From Mesobacillus harenae (lineage in GTDB: Bacteria > Bacillota > Bacilli > Bacillales > Cytobacillaceae): a stretch of 64,000 nt of DNA. Where the stretch lies: positions 1 through 64,000 of the forward strand of contig NZ_JABUNR010000008.1 of the NCBI RefSeq assembly GCF_013343715.1, given 5' to 3'. The position numbers and the translations under genes are program-made. The first letter of the stretch is position 1. Every line of letters begins with the position of its first letter. The notes beneath the pieces are model-generated. The model made no database searches. It was given only the letters and a program-made list of their open reading frames with translations, and had not been told where the DNA came from. This document shows, in pieces, positions 1-7,987 of the stretch.

Positions 1-60
1 TTCTTCTACCACTAACTTGGATACATATTCTTTGTACTCTTGTGAAAAGTGCTTCCCCAT
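1..60 (-). CDS. IS3-family transposase OrfA, N-terminal fragment cut by the window edge
   Basis: Reading leftward from an ATG at position 60, the open frame begins MGKHFSQEYKEYVSKLVVEE and continues past the window edge. This resembles the first helix of OrfA (helix-turn-helix half) of IS3-family transposases, which usually begin with a short basic stretch followed by a 'FKxxVVKL'-type helix. An AAAGGA ribosome-binding site lies about ten bases upstream. Only 20 residues are visible, so the family assignment is by pattern only. The catalytic OrfB half would lie outside the window. Confidence 0.5.
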   Translation of the reverse strand, partial: MGKHFSQEYKEYVSKLVVEE

Positions 61-145
61 CTTGAACACGTCCTTTTAAATGATATTTATATTATAAATA
101 AAATCTCATTTTCACGTGTCCACTTTTTAGACTAACTTTACTATT
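1..145 (-). mobile_element. probable end of an IS3-type insertion sequence
   Basis: The partial transposase frame runs out of the window to the left, so the element's left end should lie in the AT-rich stretch to its right. A segment containing GTGTCCACTTTTTAGAC at about 117-133 looks like the terminal repeats of IS3/IS150-type elements, which often contain a TGTCC-AC-TTTTTA pattern. The exact terminus and a target duplication cannot be fixed without the other end. Confidence 0.35.
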
Positions 146-206
146 CGGACAGGAGAAGAGAGAAAAGACCCAGGCGAGTCCGAATAGAGGTCCACTAAAA
201 TTAAAA

Positions 207-1115
207 TTAGGTATAATAAGTATCTCTTGTACTTCCATTTGCGGTGAAATTTTTCTTTAAAATTCTGCAAAGTGTCTTTTTATTTAAACCAGGATTGCAC
301 CAGTCATGGATATTTAATGTTGTGATCAATCGGTCAGGAAATAATAACTTAAATTCGTCCACATTCCTCAGAATAGCTTGTTCAATCTTTTCATATTCTC
401 CGCAAACTCCACATACAAAGCTAGTATTTTTTATGGAAATTTGGAACGACTTACAGGCATTACAATAAATCCCCTTTCGCAGCTGGTCATAATAATATTG
501 AGGCAATACCGTAAATGGATTTTTAGTTTGGTGTAATGAAATTAATTTTCGGGCTAGTTTTTTGTGTCCATCATTTAACCGAGACTGAGCTCTATTTAAA
601 TCATAAAAAAAGCGATTTAGCTGAGTCGGGAGGATGATTGGGTAGTTCACTGAGGCGTGATATAAGGTGAACTCAGGGTTGATAAAGATAATAGAAGCTT
701 CAATGAGGTAATCTGTATTGAGGTTATGCAGGAGTTGTCGGAAAAGAGACTCACTCCTTTTTAGTTGGTATAATGGATTCTTATATTCACGGTTAGTTGA
801 CAAGGCACAGAGTTTGTCTGCTTCTAGAGAAAAGTCACCTTCATAATTTTTGATATCTAATAAGTAGATGATTTCCTGTGAAATGATGAGTGTATCAATC
901 TGAAAATAAGAGTTGTTTACCTCTAGCAGCAAGTCGTTTATGACATACCTTTCCTCTCGAAGAATCTCAGCTAGAAGGTCGAATTTCAACTCACCTTCAT
1001 AGCCTTTCTTAAGGTTTAAATAGTGGGATTTTTCTTTTCCATCTAACTTCATTCGAGTGCTTAAATATTGAAAATGCAATAGTTCTAATGACTCCGATCG
1101 CCCTTTTAGAAACAT
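207..1115 (-). CDS. NERD domain-containing protein
   Basis: This 302-residue soluble protein belongs to the nuclease-related (NERD) family, which shares a fold with PD-(D/E)XK nucleases; its substrate in Bacilli is not established. Seen in the sequence: GYEGELKFD at about 38-46, QIDTLII at about 72-78 and LLDIKNYEG at about 85-93, which supply the acidic residues (D74, D87) and lysine (K89) expected of that fold. Near the C-terminus a CNAC pair (about 217) and a CGVCG pair (about 235) suggest a small zinc ribbon. There is no signal peptide or membrane segment. The ATG start is preceded by AAAGGAAGTGG on the reverse strand. It stands alone, next to the insertion-sequence end, and faces away from the next gene. 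The family call is fairly secure; nuclease activity is inference. Confidence 0.75.
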   Translation of the reverse strand: MFLKGRSESLELLHFQYLSTRMKLDGKEKSHYLNLKKGYEGELKFDLLAEILREERYVINDLLLEVNNSYFQIDTLIISQEIIYLLDIKNYEGDFSLEADKLCALSTNREYKNPLYQLKRSESLFRQLLHNLNTDYLIEASIIFINPEFTLYHASVNYPIILPTQLNRFFYDLNRAQSRLNDGHKKLARKLISLHQTKNPFTVLPQYYYDQLRKGIYCNACKSFQISIKNTSFVCGVCGEYEKIEQAILRNVDEFKLLFPDRLITTLNIHDWCNPGLNKKTLCRILKKNFTANGSTRDTYYT

Positions 1116-1230
1116 TAGCCACTTCCTTTCTTAGTCCTATACGCCCATTTTATAAAAAATTACTAGGCTTCAAGCTAAGGAAAATGAATATTTTGTTACA
1201 TATGGAAGCTAAAGCGGTGAGAGTTTCCAA

Positions 1231-1267
1231 ATAAAAAACAAAAAGGCTGGCACAAGGCCAGCCTTTT
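1231..1267 (-). terminator. rho-independent terminator of the cold-shock gene
   Basis: AAAAGGCTGGC (1241-1251) pairs perfectly with GCCAGCCTTTT (1257-1267). On the reverse strand the stem is followed by a T-rich run, just after the stop codon of the cold-shock gene. Confidence 0.9.
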
Positions 1268-1278
1268 AACAGGTAGTA

Positions 1279-1479
1279 TTAAAGTTTAACAACGTTCGCA
1301 GCTTGCGGTCCGCGGTTTCCTTCAACGATTTCAAAAGAAACTTCTTGGCCTTCTTCTAGAGCTTTGAAGCCATCTCCCTGGATAGCAGTGAAATGTACGA
1401 ATACATCATCTCCGCCTTCAACTTCGATGAATCCAAACCCTTTTTCATTATTGAACCATTTTACTTTACCGTTTTGCAT
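1279..1479 (-). CDS. cold-shock protein, CspA/CspB family
   Basis: A 66-residue cold-shock domain protein that binds single-stranded RNA and DNA and acts as an RNA chaperone. The five-stranded OB fold is represented completely: the RNP1 motif KGFGFI (about 13-18) and the RNP2 motif VFVHF (about 26-30) are intact, and the length equals that of B. subtilis CspB/CspC/CspD. The frame could open nine codons earlier, but the ATG at 1479 is preceded by AGGAGG at ideal spacing and gives the normal [11 protein letters not shown]-terminus, so that start was chosen. Monocistronic: a strong terminator follows. Upstream on the same strand is a leader of more than 30 bases holding a 15-base palindrome, compatible with the structured 5' leaders typical of csp genes. 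Which paralogue it is cannot be told from the sequence alone. Confidence 0.95.
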   Translation of the reverse strand: MQNGKVKWFNNEKGFGFIEVEGGDDVFVHFTAIQGDGFKALEEGQEVSFEIVEGNRGPQAANVVKL

Positions 1480-1506
1480 ATTACTGTTTCCTCCTATGCC
1501 TTTCAA

Positions 1507-1521
1507 GACACTTTAAGTGTC
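1507..1521 (-). promoter_or_regulatory. palindrome in the csp 5' leader
   Basis: GACACTT and AAGTGTC (7-base arms around one T) form a perfect inverted repeat 28 bases upstream of the csp start codon, close to the ribosome-binding site. In an RNA leader it could form a small hairpin; it may equally be an operator. No function is assigned. Confidence 0.4.
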
Positions 1522-1912
1522 CCAGTTAAATATTATCATTTAATAGATATATAGGCTTTTATTAGCGAAAAGCGTAAATATTCCATAAATGATGCTTATA
1601 ATATACATGATTTGTGGGCTGCAGTCAAGAAAAGGATAAGAATATACTAAAAAATCTAAAAGATTAAGAGGAGAAGAATAAAGACTGCTGATTTTGTGGT
1701 TGAACAGCTAGAAAGTCATACAGGTCAACTCAATTAAAACTAGACTGAAAAGCTTTAAAAGGTCTTACTTAATCACTGGCTTTCCTAATGCGTATGCAGT
1801 ATTAACCAAGGGTGGTCTCAAACTAAACTTATCTGAAAAATATATATCTTCCTATTATTAGTAAAATTTGTTATTATTTTCTTAATGTAATCGCTTTCTA
1901 GGAGGGTGATAT
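1522..1912. other. intergenic region between csp and the HD-GYP gene
   Basis: AT-rich and without a convincing gene. It must contain the promoter of the leftward csp gene and of the rightward HD-GYP gene, but no sigma-A promoter with both hexamers stands out. A short frame around 1681-1735 (KTADFVVEQLES) resembles the start of a thiamine-diphosphate enzyme but stops after 18 codons. The right end carries a strong AGGAGGGTGAT ribosome-binding site (about 1900-1910). Confidence 0.5.
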
Positions 1913-2905
1913 ATGAAGAAACCCCCATCTAGGGCTGAAAATGCCGCTCAGTTTTCAGTTAATGAATTGGACAGCCTTCTTTTATCAAAAAGAAATGAAG
2001 AAATACATATACAGCCAGACATATCTCAATCTCAGGCAATACAGCCATCCTCATTGGGCAGCATTGCCCAGCGGATTGATTATGCTTCAAAACAAATGGA
2101 AGAGGTATTTAACCATGTAGAAAAAACTGGAGTAATTCCAATCAGCCAAATCAGGTATGAGATCCTTCCAGTTATTCAACAAGCTGCTGAAATTCCTCAT
2201 ATTTATCATTTGTTTTATGAGCTAAGGTCAAAAGATGAGTATACATATAGACACACTATCTGCGTGGGCATTATCTCAACGATGATTGGCAAGTGGGTTG
2301 GATTGGGGCCTGCTGATTTATCTGAACTGGCCTTAGGAGCTACTCTTCATGATATTGGAAAAACTAAAATTACAAGATCTATTTTAAATAAGCCAGGCAA
2401 ACTCACATTTGAAGAGTATGAAGAAATAAAGAAACATACTATTTATGGTTATGAGATTTTAAAGGGTACCCCTGAAATAGACTTGGGAATATCACTGATT
2501 GCCCTTCAGCACCACGAACGGGAAGATGGGAGAGGTTACCCTTTAGGACTAAAAGGCAATAAAATAAGCAATTCAGCTAAGATTGTAGCAATCGCTGATG
2601 TTTTTCATGCTATGTCATCTTCAAGAGTCTATCATAAAGCAGAGCCGTATCATCATGTTATCAAACAAATGCAAAACGATGTTTTCGGAAAATTTGATCC
2701 AAAGATCATGCTGGTATTTTTATATAATATGATGTCCAGTCTTGTAGGGCAAAATGTTCTTTTAAGCAATGGTGCTGTAGGATCCATTATTCTAATTGAC
2801 CCTTACGAACCTTTAAGGGTGTTGGTTAAAACAAAAAATAAAATAATTGATTTAAAGAAGGAACGCCAAGTAGAGATATCGAGAATACTTGAAGGCACTA
2901 TTTAG
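1913..2905 (+). CDS. HD-GYP domain phosphodiesterase
   Basis: A 330-residue cytoplasmic protein with an HD-GYP domain, the family that hydrolyses cyclic di-GMP to pGpG or GMP. The domain spans about residues 95-260. Visible motifs are the HD pair in LHDIGKTK (H146-D147), a downstream conserved His (K-H-T at about 175), HHEREDGRGYP (about 200-210), which is the defining GYP motif, and ADVFHAM (about 228-234). The N-terminal 90 residues show no recognisable sensor domain and no membrane segment; the C-terminal 70 residues resemble the small beta domain often found after HD-GYP in Bacilli. An ideal AGGAGGGTGAT precedes the ATG. It may be cotranscribed with the small gene that starts 60 bases downstream. 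Activity is inferred from intact metal-binding residues; which signal it senses is unknown. Confidence 0.9.
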   Translation: MKKPPSRAENAAQFSVNELDSLLLSKRNEEIHIQPDISQSQAIQPSSLGSIAQRIDYASKQMEEVFNHVEKTGVIPISQIRYEILPVIQQAAEIPHIYHLFYELRSKDEYTYRHTICVGIISTMIGKWVGLGPADLSELALGATLHDIGKTKITRSILNKPGKLTFEEYEEIKKHTIYGYEILKGTPEIDLGISLIALQHHEREDGRGYPLGLKGNKISNSAKIVAIADVFHAMSSSRVYHKAEPYHHVIKQMQNDVFGKFDPKIMLVFLYNMMSSLVGQNVLLSNGAVGSIILIDPYEPLRVLVKTKNKIIDLKKERQVEISRILEGTI

Positions 2906-2964
2906 AAGCATAAAGTCGGGAGTTCCTCATATCTTTTAAAAAAGGAAAAAGGGTGAGGGAAAGT

Positions 2965-3255
2965 ATGTACCGATTTACTATTGATAACGCTGAATGGATC
3001 ATAACATTTTCTCCGCACCTCAAAATGGAAACAGAAGAGAGAGAACTGATTGTAAAATCGCTATTGCAAATGGGGCCCGATCTTCAGGAGTTTACCCATG
3101 GTGATTCCTTCGTTATTTTTATAAATGAGATTGGTCTCACTGTTTTAAGGGTTGAAAAAATTCCTTCCATCATTTTAACCGTGTCTTCGATTGTAACTAA
3201 AGATAAGTGGTATAAGAGAGACGGTAAAAGCGTGAAACGGTATTATGAACATTGA
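2965..3255 (+). CDS. small conserved-looking hypothetical protein
   Basis: A 96-residue protein not assigned to a family. It begins MYRFTIDNAEWIITF and is a mixed alpha/beta sequence without membrane segments, cysteines or a signal peptide. A GTG four codons earlier (2953) is possible, but the ATG at 2965 has GAGGGA six to seven bases upstream and was preferred. It follows the HD-GYP gene in the same direction, 59 bases downstream, and a strong terminator comes right after it, so the two genes probably form one transcript. A link to cyclic di-GMP signalling is only suggested by this neighbourhood. Confidence 0.65.
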   Translation: MYRFTIDNAEWIITFSPHLKMETEERELIVKSLLQMGPDLQEFTHGDSFVIFINEIGLTVLRVEKIPSIILTVSSIVTKDKWYKRDGKSVKRYYEH

Positions 3256-3265
3256 ATAATCTTAT

Positions 3266-3308
3266 AGGCTTAGAGAACAGGTGTTATGCCTGTCTCTAAG
3301 CCTTTCTT
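3266..3308 (+). terminator. rho-independent terminator
   Basis: AGGCTTAGAGA...CAGG pairs with CCTG-TCTCTAAGCCT around a 7-base loop, followed by TTCTTT. It closes the HD-GYP/hypothetical pair. Confidence 0.85.
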
Positions 3309-3459
3309 TAGGTTTTAATTGGCTCTGGGGTATTTCTTCTATCAATATTCATAAAAACAATCAATATATAAGAGTGAATCTATAGCTGATTATGTTAAAA
3401 TAATAAACACTTAAAATAGAATCGTTATAGCTTAGTAATTTTTTTAGAAGGAGCTAGCC

Positions 3460-5607
3460 ATGAAATTAATCATAGCAGAAAAGCCCGATCAGGGAAGAAC
3501 ATTGGCTTCTGTATTTAAGATCAAAAAACGGGAGGGGTTCATTGAGATCCTTCCTAATGAAACTTTTCCGGAAGGTGCATATGTAACTTGGGCTATTGGC
3601 CATCTCACAGAACTTGCTTCACCTGAGAAGTATGATCCTAAGTGGAAAAAATGGTCATTACCGCAGCTGCCAATCCTCCCAGACAGCTTTAAATACGATG
3701 TTGTGAGGGATAAAGCGAAGCAATTTTCGCTCATTAAAAAATTGGTTGCTGACCCAAATATTAATGAAATCATACATGCGGGGGACGCAGGGAGAGAAGG
3801 AGAGTTAATCATCAGGAACGTCCTAAGATTGACAGGATCAAAAAAACCTCTGAAAAGACTGTGGATTTCTTCGCTTACACCAAAAGCTATCAAGGAAGGC
3901 TTTGAGAATCTCCTTGAAGAAACACAAACACGAAATTTATATTACGAAGCTTACACTCGTGCCTGTGCTGATTGGATTGTTGGAATGAATGCTTCCCGGC
4001 TGTACACTCTGCTTTTACAACAAAGGGGTTATGCTGATGTATTTTCCGTTGGAAGAGTTCAGACCCCCACACTCGCTTTAATTGTAAAAAGAGAGCTTGA
4101 GATTGAACAGTTTGTTTCCGAGCCTTTTTGGGAGGTACAAGCAGATTTTATTATTGAAGGTAAAAAATATAGCGGCAAGTGGGAAAATAATGGTGAAACA
4201 AGAATTGATACTAAAGAGTTAGCTGCGAAAATTGCTGGGTTTTGCAAGGGAAAGAGGTCTGAAATAAAAGATGTAATCTCGGAAAAAAAAGAGTTTTTGC
4301 CACCACTTCTGTATAATCTTTCTGCGATCCAGGCAGAGGCAAATAGGCGCTATAAGTTCCCTCCTAAAAAAACCCTTGATGTTCTGCAAGATCTCTATCA
4401 AAAGGGAATCATTTCCTATCCTCGAAGTGATTCCAGGCACGTTACAGAAGGAGAAGCAGAGACATTTCCGGTGATTTTAAAGAAACTTCAGGCCTATCCA
4501 GAATATGCTGAGCTATTCCCGCTTCCAACCGCTTCTATCATTACGAATAAACGGTATGTTAATGATAAAAAGGTAACTGATCATTATGCTATCATCCCTA
4601 CAGAACAGGTTCCTCCTGCAGGTAAGTTGTCTGCCGATGCCCAAAAGCTTTATGACCTGTTAGCGAGAACTTTACTAGCTGCACATTACCAGGCTTCTTC
4701 AGTGGAATACACAACGGTAAACACAGTCGTTGATTCCAGGGCAATGTTTGTGTCAAAAGGAAAGGTTATGTTAAGTGAAGGCTGGCGGAAAGTGCTGCCG
4801 CAAAAAGAGCAAGAAAACGAACCGTCTCTTCCAGTCTTGTTAAAAGGGGAAACAGGTCATGTTGAAAAGGCAGAGGTGAAGGAAAGCAAAACACAGCCTC
4901 CTAAAAGGCTGACAGAGGGACAGTTAATTACCTTAATGAAGACAGCCGGAAAACATATTGAAGATAAAGAACTAGAAAAGGTTCTTATGAAAGCAGAGGG
5001 GCTTGGAACAGAGGCCACTCGAGCAGGTATCATCACCATGCTAAAGGACAGAAATTATATTGAAGTTCGAAAAAATATTGTATACGCCACAGCAAAGGCG
5101 AAAATTCTAATTGGATCAGTTGGAGAACAAATACTCGCTTCTCCAGAAATGACTGCAAAGTGGGAACAAAGGCTGCACGAGATCGGCCAAGGAAAGGCTT
5201 CTCCTAAACAATTCATGGAGCTTACGGCCAAGATGGTCACGCACCTGGTGGCTGAAACAGCAGAGGGATCCAAGAATTGGACGTTTGATGCTGAAGTTAA
5301 TGATGCTTTTGTTCCAGGAAAAAGAAAGGGTACCCGGGCTGTAAAACTAGGCTCCTGTAAAAAATGCAACGGTTATGTCATTGATAAAGGGACCTTCTAC
5401 GGGTGTTCCAATTTTAAAAAAACAAAATGTGATTTTACTGTTTCAAAAAAAATACTTGGAAAGACTGTTGCCCAAAAGCAGGTGAAAGCCCTTTTAAAAG
5501 ACGGAAGAACGGAAAAAATTGAAGGCTTTAAAGGGAAGGAAAAAGAATTTAATGCAGTATTAATTTGGGACGAAAAGGAAAATAAGATTAAATTTCAAAT
5601 AAACTAA
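3460..5607 (+). CDS. topB: DNA topoisomerase III
   Basis: A 715-residue type IA topoisomerase that relaxes negative supercoils and decatenates DNA by passing a strand through a transient single-strand break. Domain order fits TopB: N-terminal TOPRIM (1-145) with E7 in MKLIIAEKPDQG and the acidic motif GDAGREGE (108-115); the central type IA core with the active-site tyrosine Y320 in GIISYPRSDSRHV; the conserved GLGTEATRA (about 515) near the core's end; and a C-terminal zinc-finger-like tail with CKKCNGY and CSNFKKTKC (about 627-649). The length is close to B. subtilis TopB (727). The ATG at 3460 has AGAAGGAG upstream. It is monocistronic by appearance. The call is secure. Confidence 0.97.
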   Translation: MKLIIAEKPDQGRTLASVFKIKKREGFIEILPNETFPEGAYVTWAIGHLTELASPEKYDPKWKKWSLPQLPILPDSFKYDVVRDKAKQFSLIKKLVADPNINEIIHAGDAGREGELIIRNVLRLTGSKKPLKRLWISSLTPKAIKEGFENLLEETQTRNLYYEAYTRACADWIVGMNASRLYTLLLQQRGYADVFSVGRVQTPTLALIVKRELEIEQFVSEPFWEVQADFIIEGKKYSGKWENNGETRIDTKELAAKIAGFCKGKRSEIKDVISEKKEFLPPLLYNLSAIQAEANRRYKFPPKKTLDVLQDLYQKGIISYPRSDSRHVTEGEAETFPVILKKLQAYPEYAELFPLPTASIITNKRYVNDKKVTDHYAIIPTEQVPPAGKLSADAQKLYDLLARTLLAAHYQASSVEYTTVNTVVDSRAMFVSKGKVMLSEGWRKVLPQKEQENEPSLPVLLKGETGHVEKAEVKESKTQPPKRLTEGQLITLMKTAGKHIEDKELEKVLMKAEGLGTEATRAGIITMLKDRNYIEVRKNIVYATAKAKILIGSVGEQILASPEMTAKWEQRLHEIGQGKASPKQFMELTAKMVTHLVAETAEGSKNWTFDAEVNDAFVPGKRKGTRAVKLGSCKKCNGYVIDKGTFYGCSNFKKTKCDFTVSKKILGKTVAQKQVKALLKDGRTEKIEGFKGKEKEFNAVLIWDEKENKIKFQIN

Positions 5608-5688
5608 TTAGGAAAGGGACCATCCTTGTCTAACCTATAGACTGTATAGTACACTTTTAATGTGGACGTATTGGGGGGTATTTATTGC

Positions 5689-6114
5689 ATGGCTACACCT
5701 AGCATGGAAGATTATATAGAACAAATCTATCTACTTATAGAAGGGAAAGGGTACGCACGCGTATCTGATATTGCTGAGGCTCTTTCTGTTCACCCCTCAT
5801 CTGTTACTAAAATGGTCCAAAAATTAGATAAGGACAAGTATTTAGTTTACGAAAAATATCGGGGGTTTATGTTGACTCCAAAAGGTGAAAAAACCGGAAA
5901 ACGACTAGTATACAGACATGATTTGTTAGAGCAGCTCCTAAAAGTAATCGGTGTTAAGGATGAAAATATATATCAGGACGTAGAAGGTATTGAACATCAT
6001 CTGAGCTGGGATGCAATTGATCGGATTGGGGACCTGGTCCAGTATTTTGAAGAGGATGAAGATCGAATCTCTGCATTAAGGCTGATTCAAAAGGAAAATG
6101 AGAGAGATGATTAA
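5689..6114 (+). CDS. mntR: manganese-dependent transcriptional regulator MntR
   Basis: A 141-residue DtxR-family repressor that binds Mn(II) and shuts off manganese uptake genes (mntH, mntABCD). The N-terminal winged helix (about 5-70) is followed by a helical dimerisation domain. All six residues known to ligate Mn in B. subtilis MntR are present at the same numbers: D8, E11, H77, E99, E102 and H103. The chosen ATG gives the standard N-terminus [14 protein letters not shown]; a GTG nine codons earlier (5662) would add an atypical extension, and GGGGGG lies about ten bases before the chosen start. A terminator follows directly. The DtxR-type DNA-recognition helix [12 protein letters not shown] is intact. 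Confidence 0.96.
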   Translation: MATPSMEDYIEQIYLLIEGKGYARVSDIAEALSVHPSSVTKMVQKLDKDKYLVYEKYRGFMLTPKGEKTGKRLVYRHDLLEQLLKVIGVKDENIYQDVEGIEHHLSWDAIDRIGDLVQYFEEDEDRISALRLIQKENERDD

Positions 6115-6122
6115 ATGAAAAG

Positions 6123-6153
6123 ACACCTGTCACATCCAGAACAGGTGTTTTTT
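6123..6153 (+). terminator. rho-independent terminator after mntR
   Basis: ACACCTGT (6123-6130) pairs with ACAGGTGT (6141-6148), followed by a T run. Confidence 0.88.
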
Positions 6154-6174
6154 ATATTGTTAGTTAGTACCTAC

Positions 6175-6390
6175 TTAATAAATTCTCGGATATTCTTCAA
6201 AGGTGCCAGTCAACGGAATCAGCGTTTGTGCTGAATTTTCTGCTCCTGCCAGGCTAACTCCTGTAATTTTGCCAGAGTCTGCCTCGAGCCAAGCCTTACG
6301 GTAAGAAATGATCCTGCCCTCAGAGGTTTGAAAGCTAATAATATCACCATGATGATTTTTATGTACGGCGATCAGAATTTCCTCTTCCAT
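6175..6390 (-). CDS. DUF3892-like small protein
   Basis: A 71-residue protein resembling the DUF3892 family, small proteins of unknown function in Firmicutes that carry an 'I-x-A-V-x-K-N-x-x-G-D-I-x-x-F' opening followed by a 'K-x-G-x-I-x-G-V' turn; here IAVHKNHHGDIISF and GKITGVSL are seen. No membrane span or signal peptide. The frame extends eight codons further upstream, but on the reverse strand AGGAGGAG stands five bases before the ATG at 6390, so that start was chosen. It is oriented against mntR; the two genes are convergent and separated by the mntR terminator. Confidence 0.75.
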   Translation of the reverse strand: MEEEILIAVHKNHHGDIISFQTSEGRIISYRKAWLEADSGKITGVSLAGAENSAQTLIPLTGTFEEYPRIY

Positions 6391-6511
6391 GCCTACTCCT
6401 CCTTTCATTTCCAATAGTTTCGCACCAATTCCAAATTCTTAAACAAAAAGGTATTAAAAAATCTTTAGAGAAGTATACATACAAGATATCTTATAAGCAG
6501 GTGAAAATAGT

Positions 6512-7192
6512 ATGGATCAATTCAAATGGTCAAAGGAAGCAGAAAAGCAATGGGATAACCGTGCTGGCTCATGGAGCACAAAGAGTAAGGAAATGTGGGA
6601 TGAAGGGAGCCGGAAAAAGATCGTCCCGTTTTTCGGACAATATGTTCCTAAAGGCAGCAAAGTTTGTGATCTTGGCTGTGGAGACGGCTACGGTTCCTAT
6701 AAACTATTCAAAGAAGGCTACAAGGTGACAGGAATTGACTTTTCTGAACAAATGGTCAATAAGGCACGAAGCAGAACGAATGAAGTTTTATTTGAAAAAG
6801 GCGATATTTCAAACTTAGATATTGAAGAAAATACTTATGATGCAGTTATGGCAATTAACTCACTGGAGTGGACGGAAAGTCCGTTGGCTGGCTTAATGGA
6901 GATGAAAAAAGTTGTTAAGGACGGCGGGCTCGCATGTATAGGTATTTTGGGGCCAACAGCTATGCCTCGATCAAACAGTTATAGGCGTCTTTATGGTGAG
7001 AAGGTAATATGTAATACGATGATGATTTGGGAGTTCGAACAGCTCGCCATAGAAAACGGCTGGACAAAGGTTGCTGACTTGGGTGTATACAAGCGAGGTG
7101 CAGATCAGCTCGATCTTGAGATCCTTCCTGCTGAACTAAAGCAAGCTTTGACATTTATGTGGGTATTCATGCTGAAAAATAGTAAAGAGTAA
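6512..7192 (+). CDS. class I SAM-dependent methyltransferase
   Basis: A 226-residue cytosolic methyltransferase of the small-molecule Methyltransf_11/25 type. S-adenosylmethionine-binding motif I is VCDLGCGDGYGSY (about 51-63), the acidic end of strand beta-2 is VTGIDFSEQM (about 74-83), and motif IV/post-I residues follow in EKGDISNLDIEENTYDAVMAINSLEW (about 98-123). The substrate cannot be read from the sequence. The ATG is preceded by AGGTGA at eight bases. The AIM24 gene starts ten bases after its stop, so the two are probably one operon; this gives no clear functional hint. Confidence 0.88.
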   Translation: MDQFKWSKEAEKQWDNRAGSWSTKSKEMWDEGSRKKIVPFFGQYVPKGSKVCDLGCGDGYGSYKLFKEGYKVTGIDFSEQMVNKARSRTNEVLFEKGDISNLDIEENTYDAVMAINSLEWTESPLAGLMEMKKVVKDGGLACIGILGPTAMPRSNSYRRLYGEKVICNTMMIWEFEQLAIENGWTKVADLGVYKRGADQLDLEILPAELKQALTFMWVFMLKNSKE

Positions 7193-7204
7193 GGAGAGTT
7201 CATG

Positions 7205-7897
7205 ATGAACCGCTATTCAATTGAAGAGTTTGTAAACCAAACAAAACAGAAGGATAAAGGTGAAGGTTTATTTGAATTAGAAACTCCCCGCTTGATGGAA
7301 GTAAACTTAGATGGACAGGTTTGGGCCAAGGCAGGGGCTATGGTTTCCTATAGAGGTGATATTAAATTTGAGAGGGAAGGCATTCTTGAGCATGGCTTCG
7401 GAAAATTGTTTAAAAAGGCTCTTACTGGGGAAGGGACTTCGCTTATGAAAGCTGCAGGGAAAGGGAAGCTCTATCTTGCAGACCAAGGCAAAAAAATCTC
7501 TATTTTACAGCTTCAAGGGGATTCGATCTTTGTAAACGGCAACGATTTGATCGCCTTTGAACCTTCCATTTCATGGGACATCAAGCTGATGAAAAAGGTT
7601 GGTGGGATGATGGCAGGCGGCCTATTTAATGTGAGGCTCGAAGGCAGTGGCATGGTGGCCATAACTTCTCATTATGAGCCATTAACTTTGCTCGTTACCC
7701 GAGATAATCCAGTTTTTACCGATCCTAACGCGACTGTTGCCTGGTCAGGAAGCCTTCATCCGGAATTTATAACAGATATTTCATTCAAAACATTTCTTGG
7801 CAGGGGAAGCGGGGAATCGATCCAAATGAAATTTGCTGGTGAGGGTTTTGTGGTTGTTCAGCCCTTTGAGGAAGTGTATTTTTCAGAACAGTCTTAG
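7205..7897 (+). CDS. AIM24 family protein
   Basis: A 230-residue protein of the AIM24 (DUF124, TRAP-like beta-roll) family; the bacterial members have no settled function. The glycine-rich repeated beta pattern of the family is clear: MVSYRGDIKFE, GEGTSLMKAAGKGKLYLAD, IFVNGNDLIAFEPSISWD, VGGMMAGGLFNVRLEGSGMVAITS. No signal peptide or membrane segment is seen. Two ATG codons stand together (7202 and 7205); the second is better spaced from AAGGAG and gives the usual MNRYSIEEF start. It is likely cotranscribed with the methyltransferase gene just upstream. Confidence 0.88.
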   Translation: MNRYSIEEFVNQTKQKDKGEGLFELETPRLMEVNLDGQVWAKAGAMVSYRGDIKFEREGILEHGFGKLFKKALTGEGTSLMKAAGKGKLYLADQGKKISILQLQGDSIFVNGNDLIAFEPSISWDIKLMKKVGGMMAGGLFNVRLEGSGMVAITSHYEPLTLLVTRDNPVFTDPNATVAWSGSLHPEFITDISFKTFLGRGSGESIQMKFAGEGFVVVQPFEEVYFSEQS

Positions 7898-7917
7898 ATT
7901 ATCTAAAAAATAATACA

Positions 7918-7950
7918 AACCTGCTATTCGCTGAATAGCAGGTTTTCTAT
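7918..7950. terminator. bidirectional terminator between the AIM24 gene and cstA
   Basis: AACCTGCTATTC (7918-7929) pairs perfectly with GAATAGCAGGTT (7933-7944) around GCT. T-rich sequence lies on the right side for the rightward gene, and the left flank is A-rich, so it can also serve the leftward cstA gene. Confidence 0.88.
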
Positions 7951-7987
7951 TGAAGGAGTCATCCGTACTATCGACCAAAATTTCAAA

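Noticed and set aside
1675..1740. Frame KTADFVVEQLES resembling the start of a thiamine-diphosphate enzyme
   Set aside because: It ends after 18 codons and the expected WGV...G continuation is absent in all frames; too short to claim a pseudogene.
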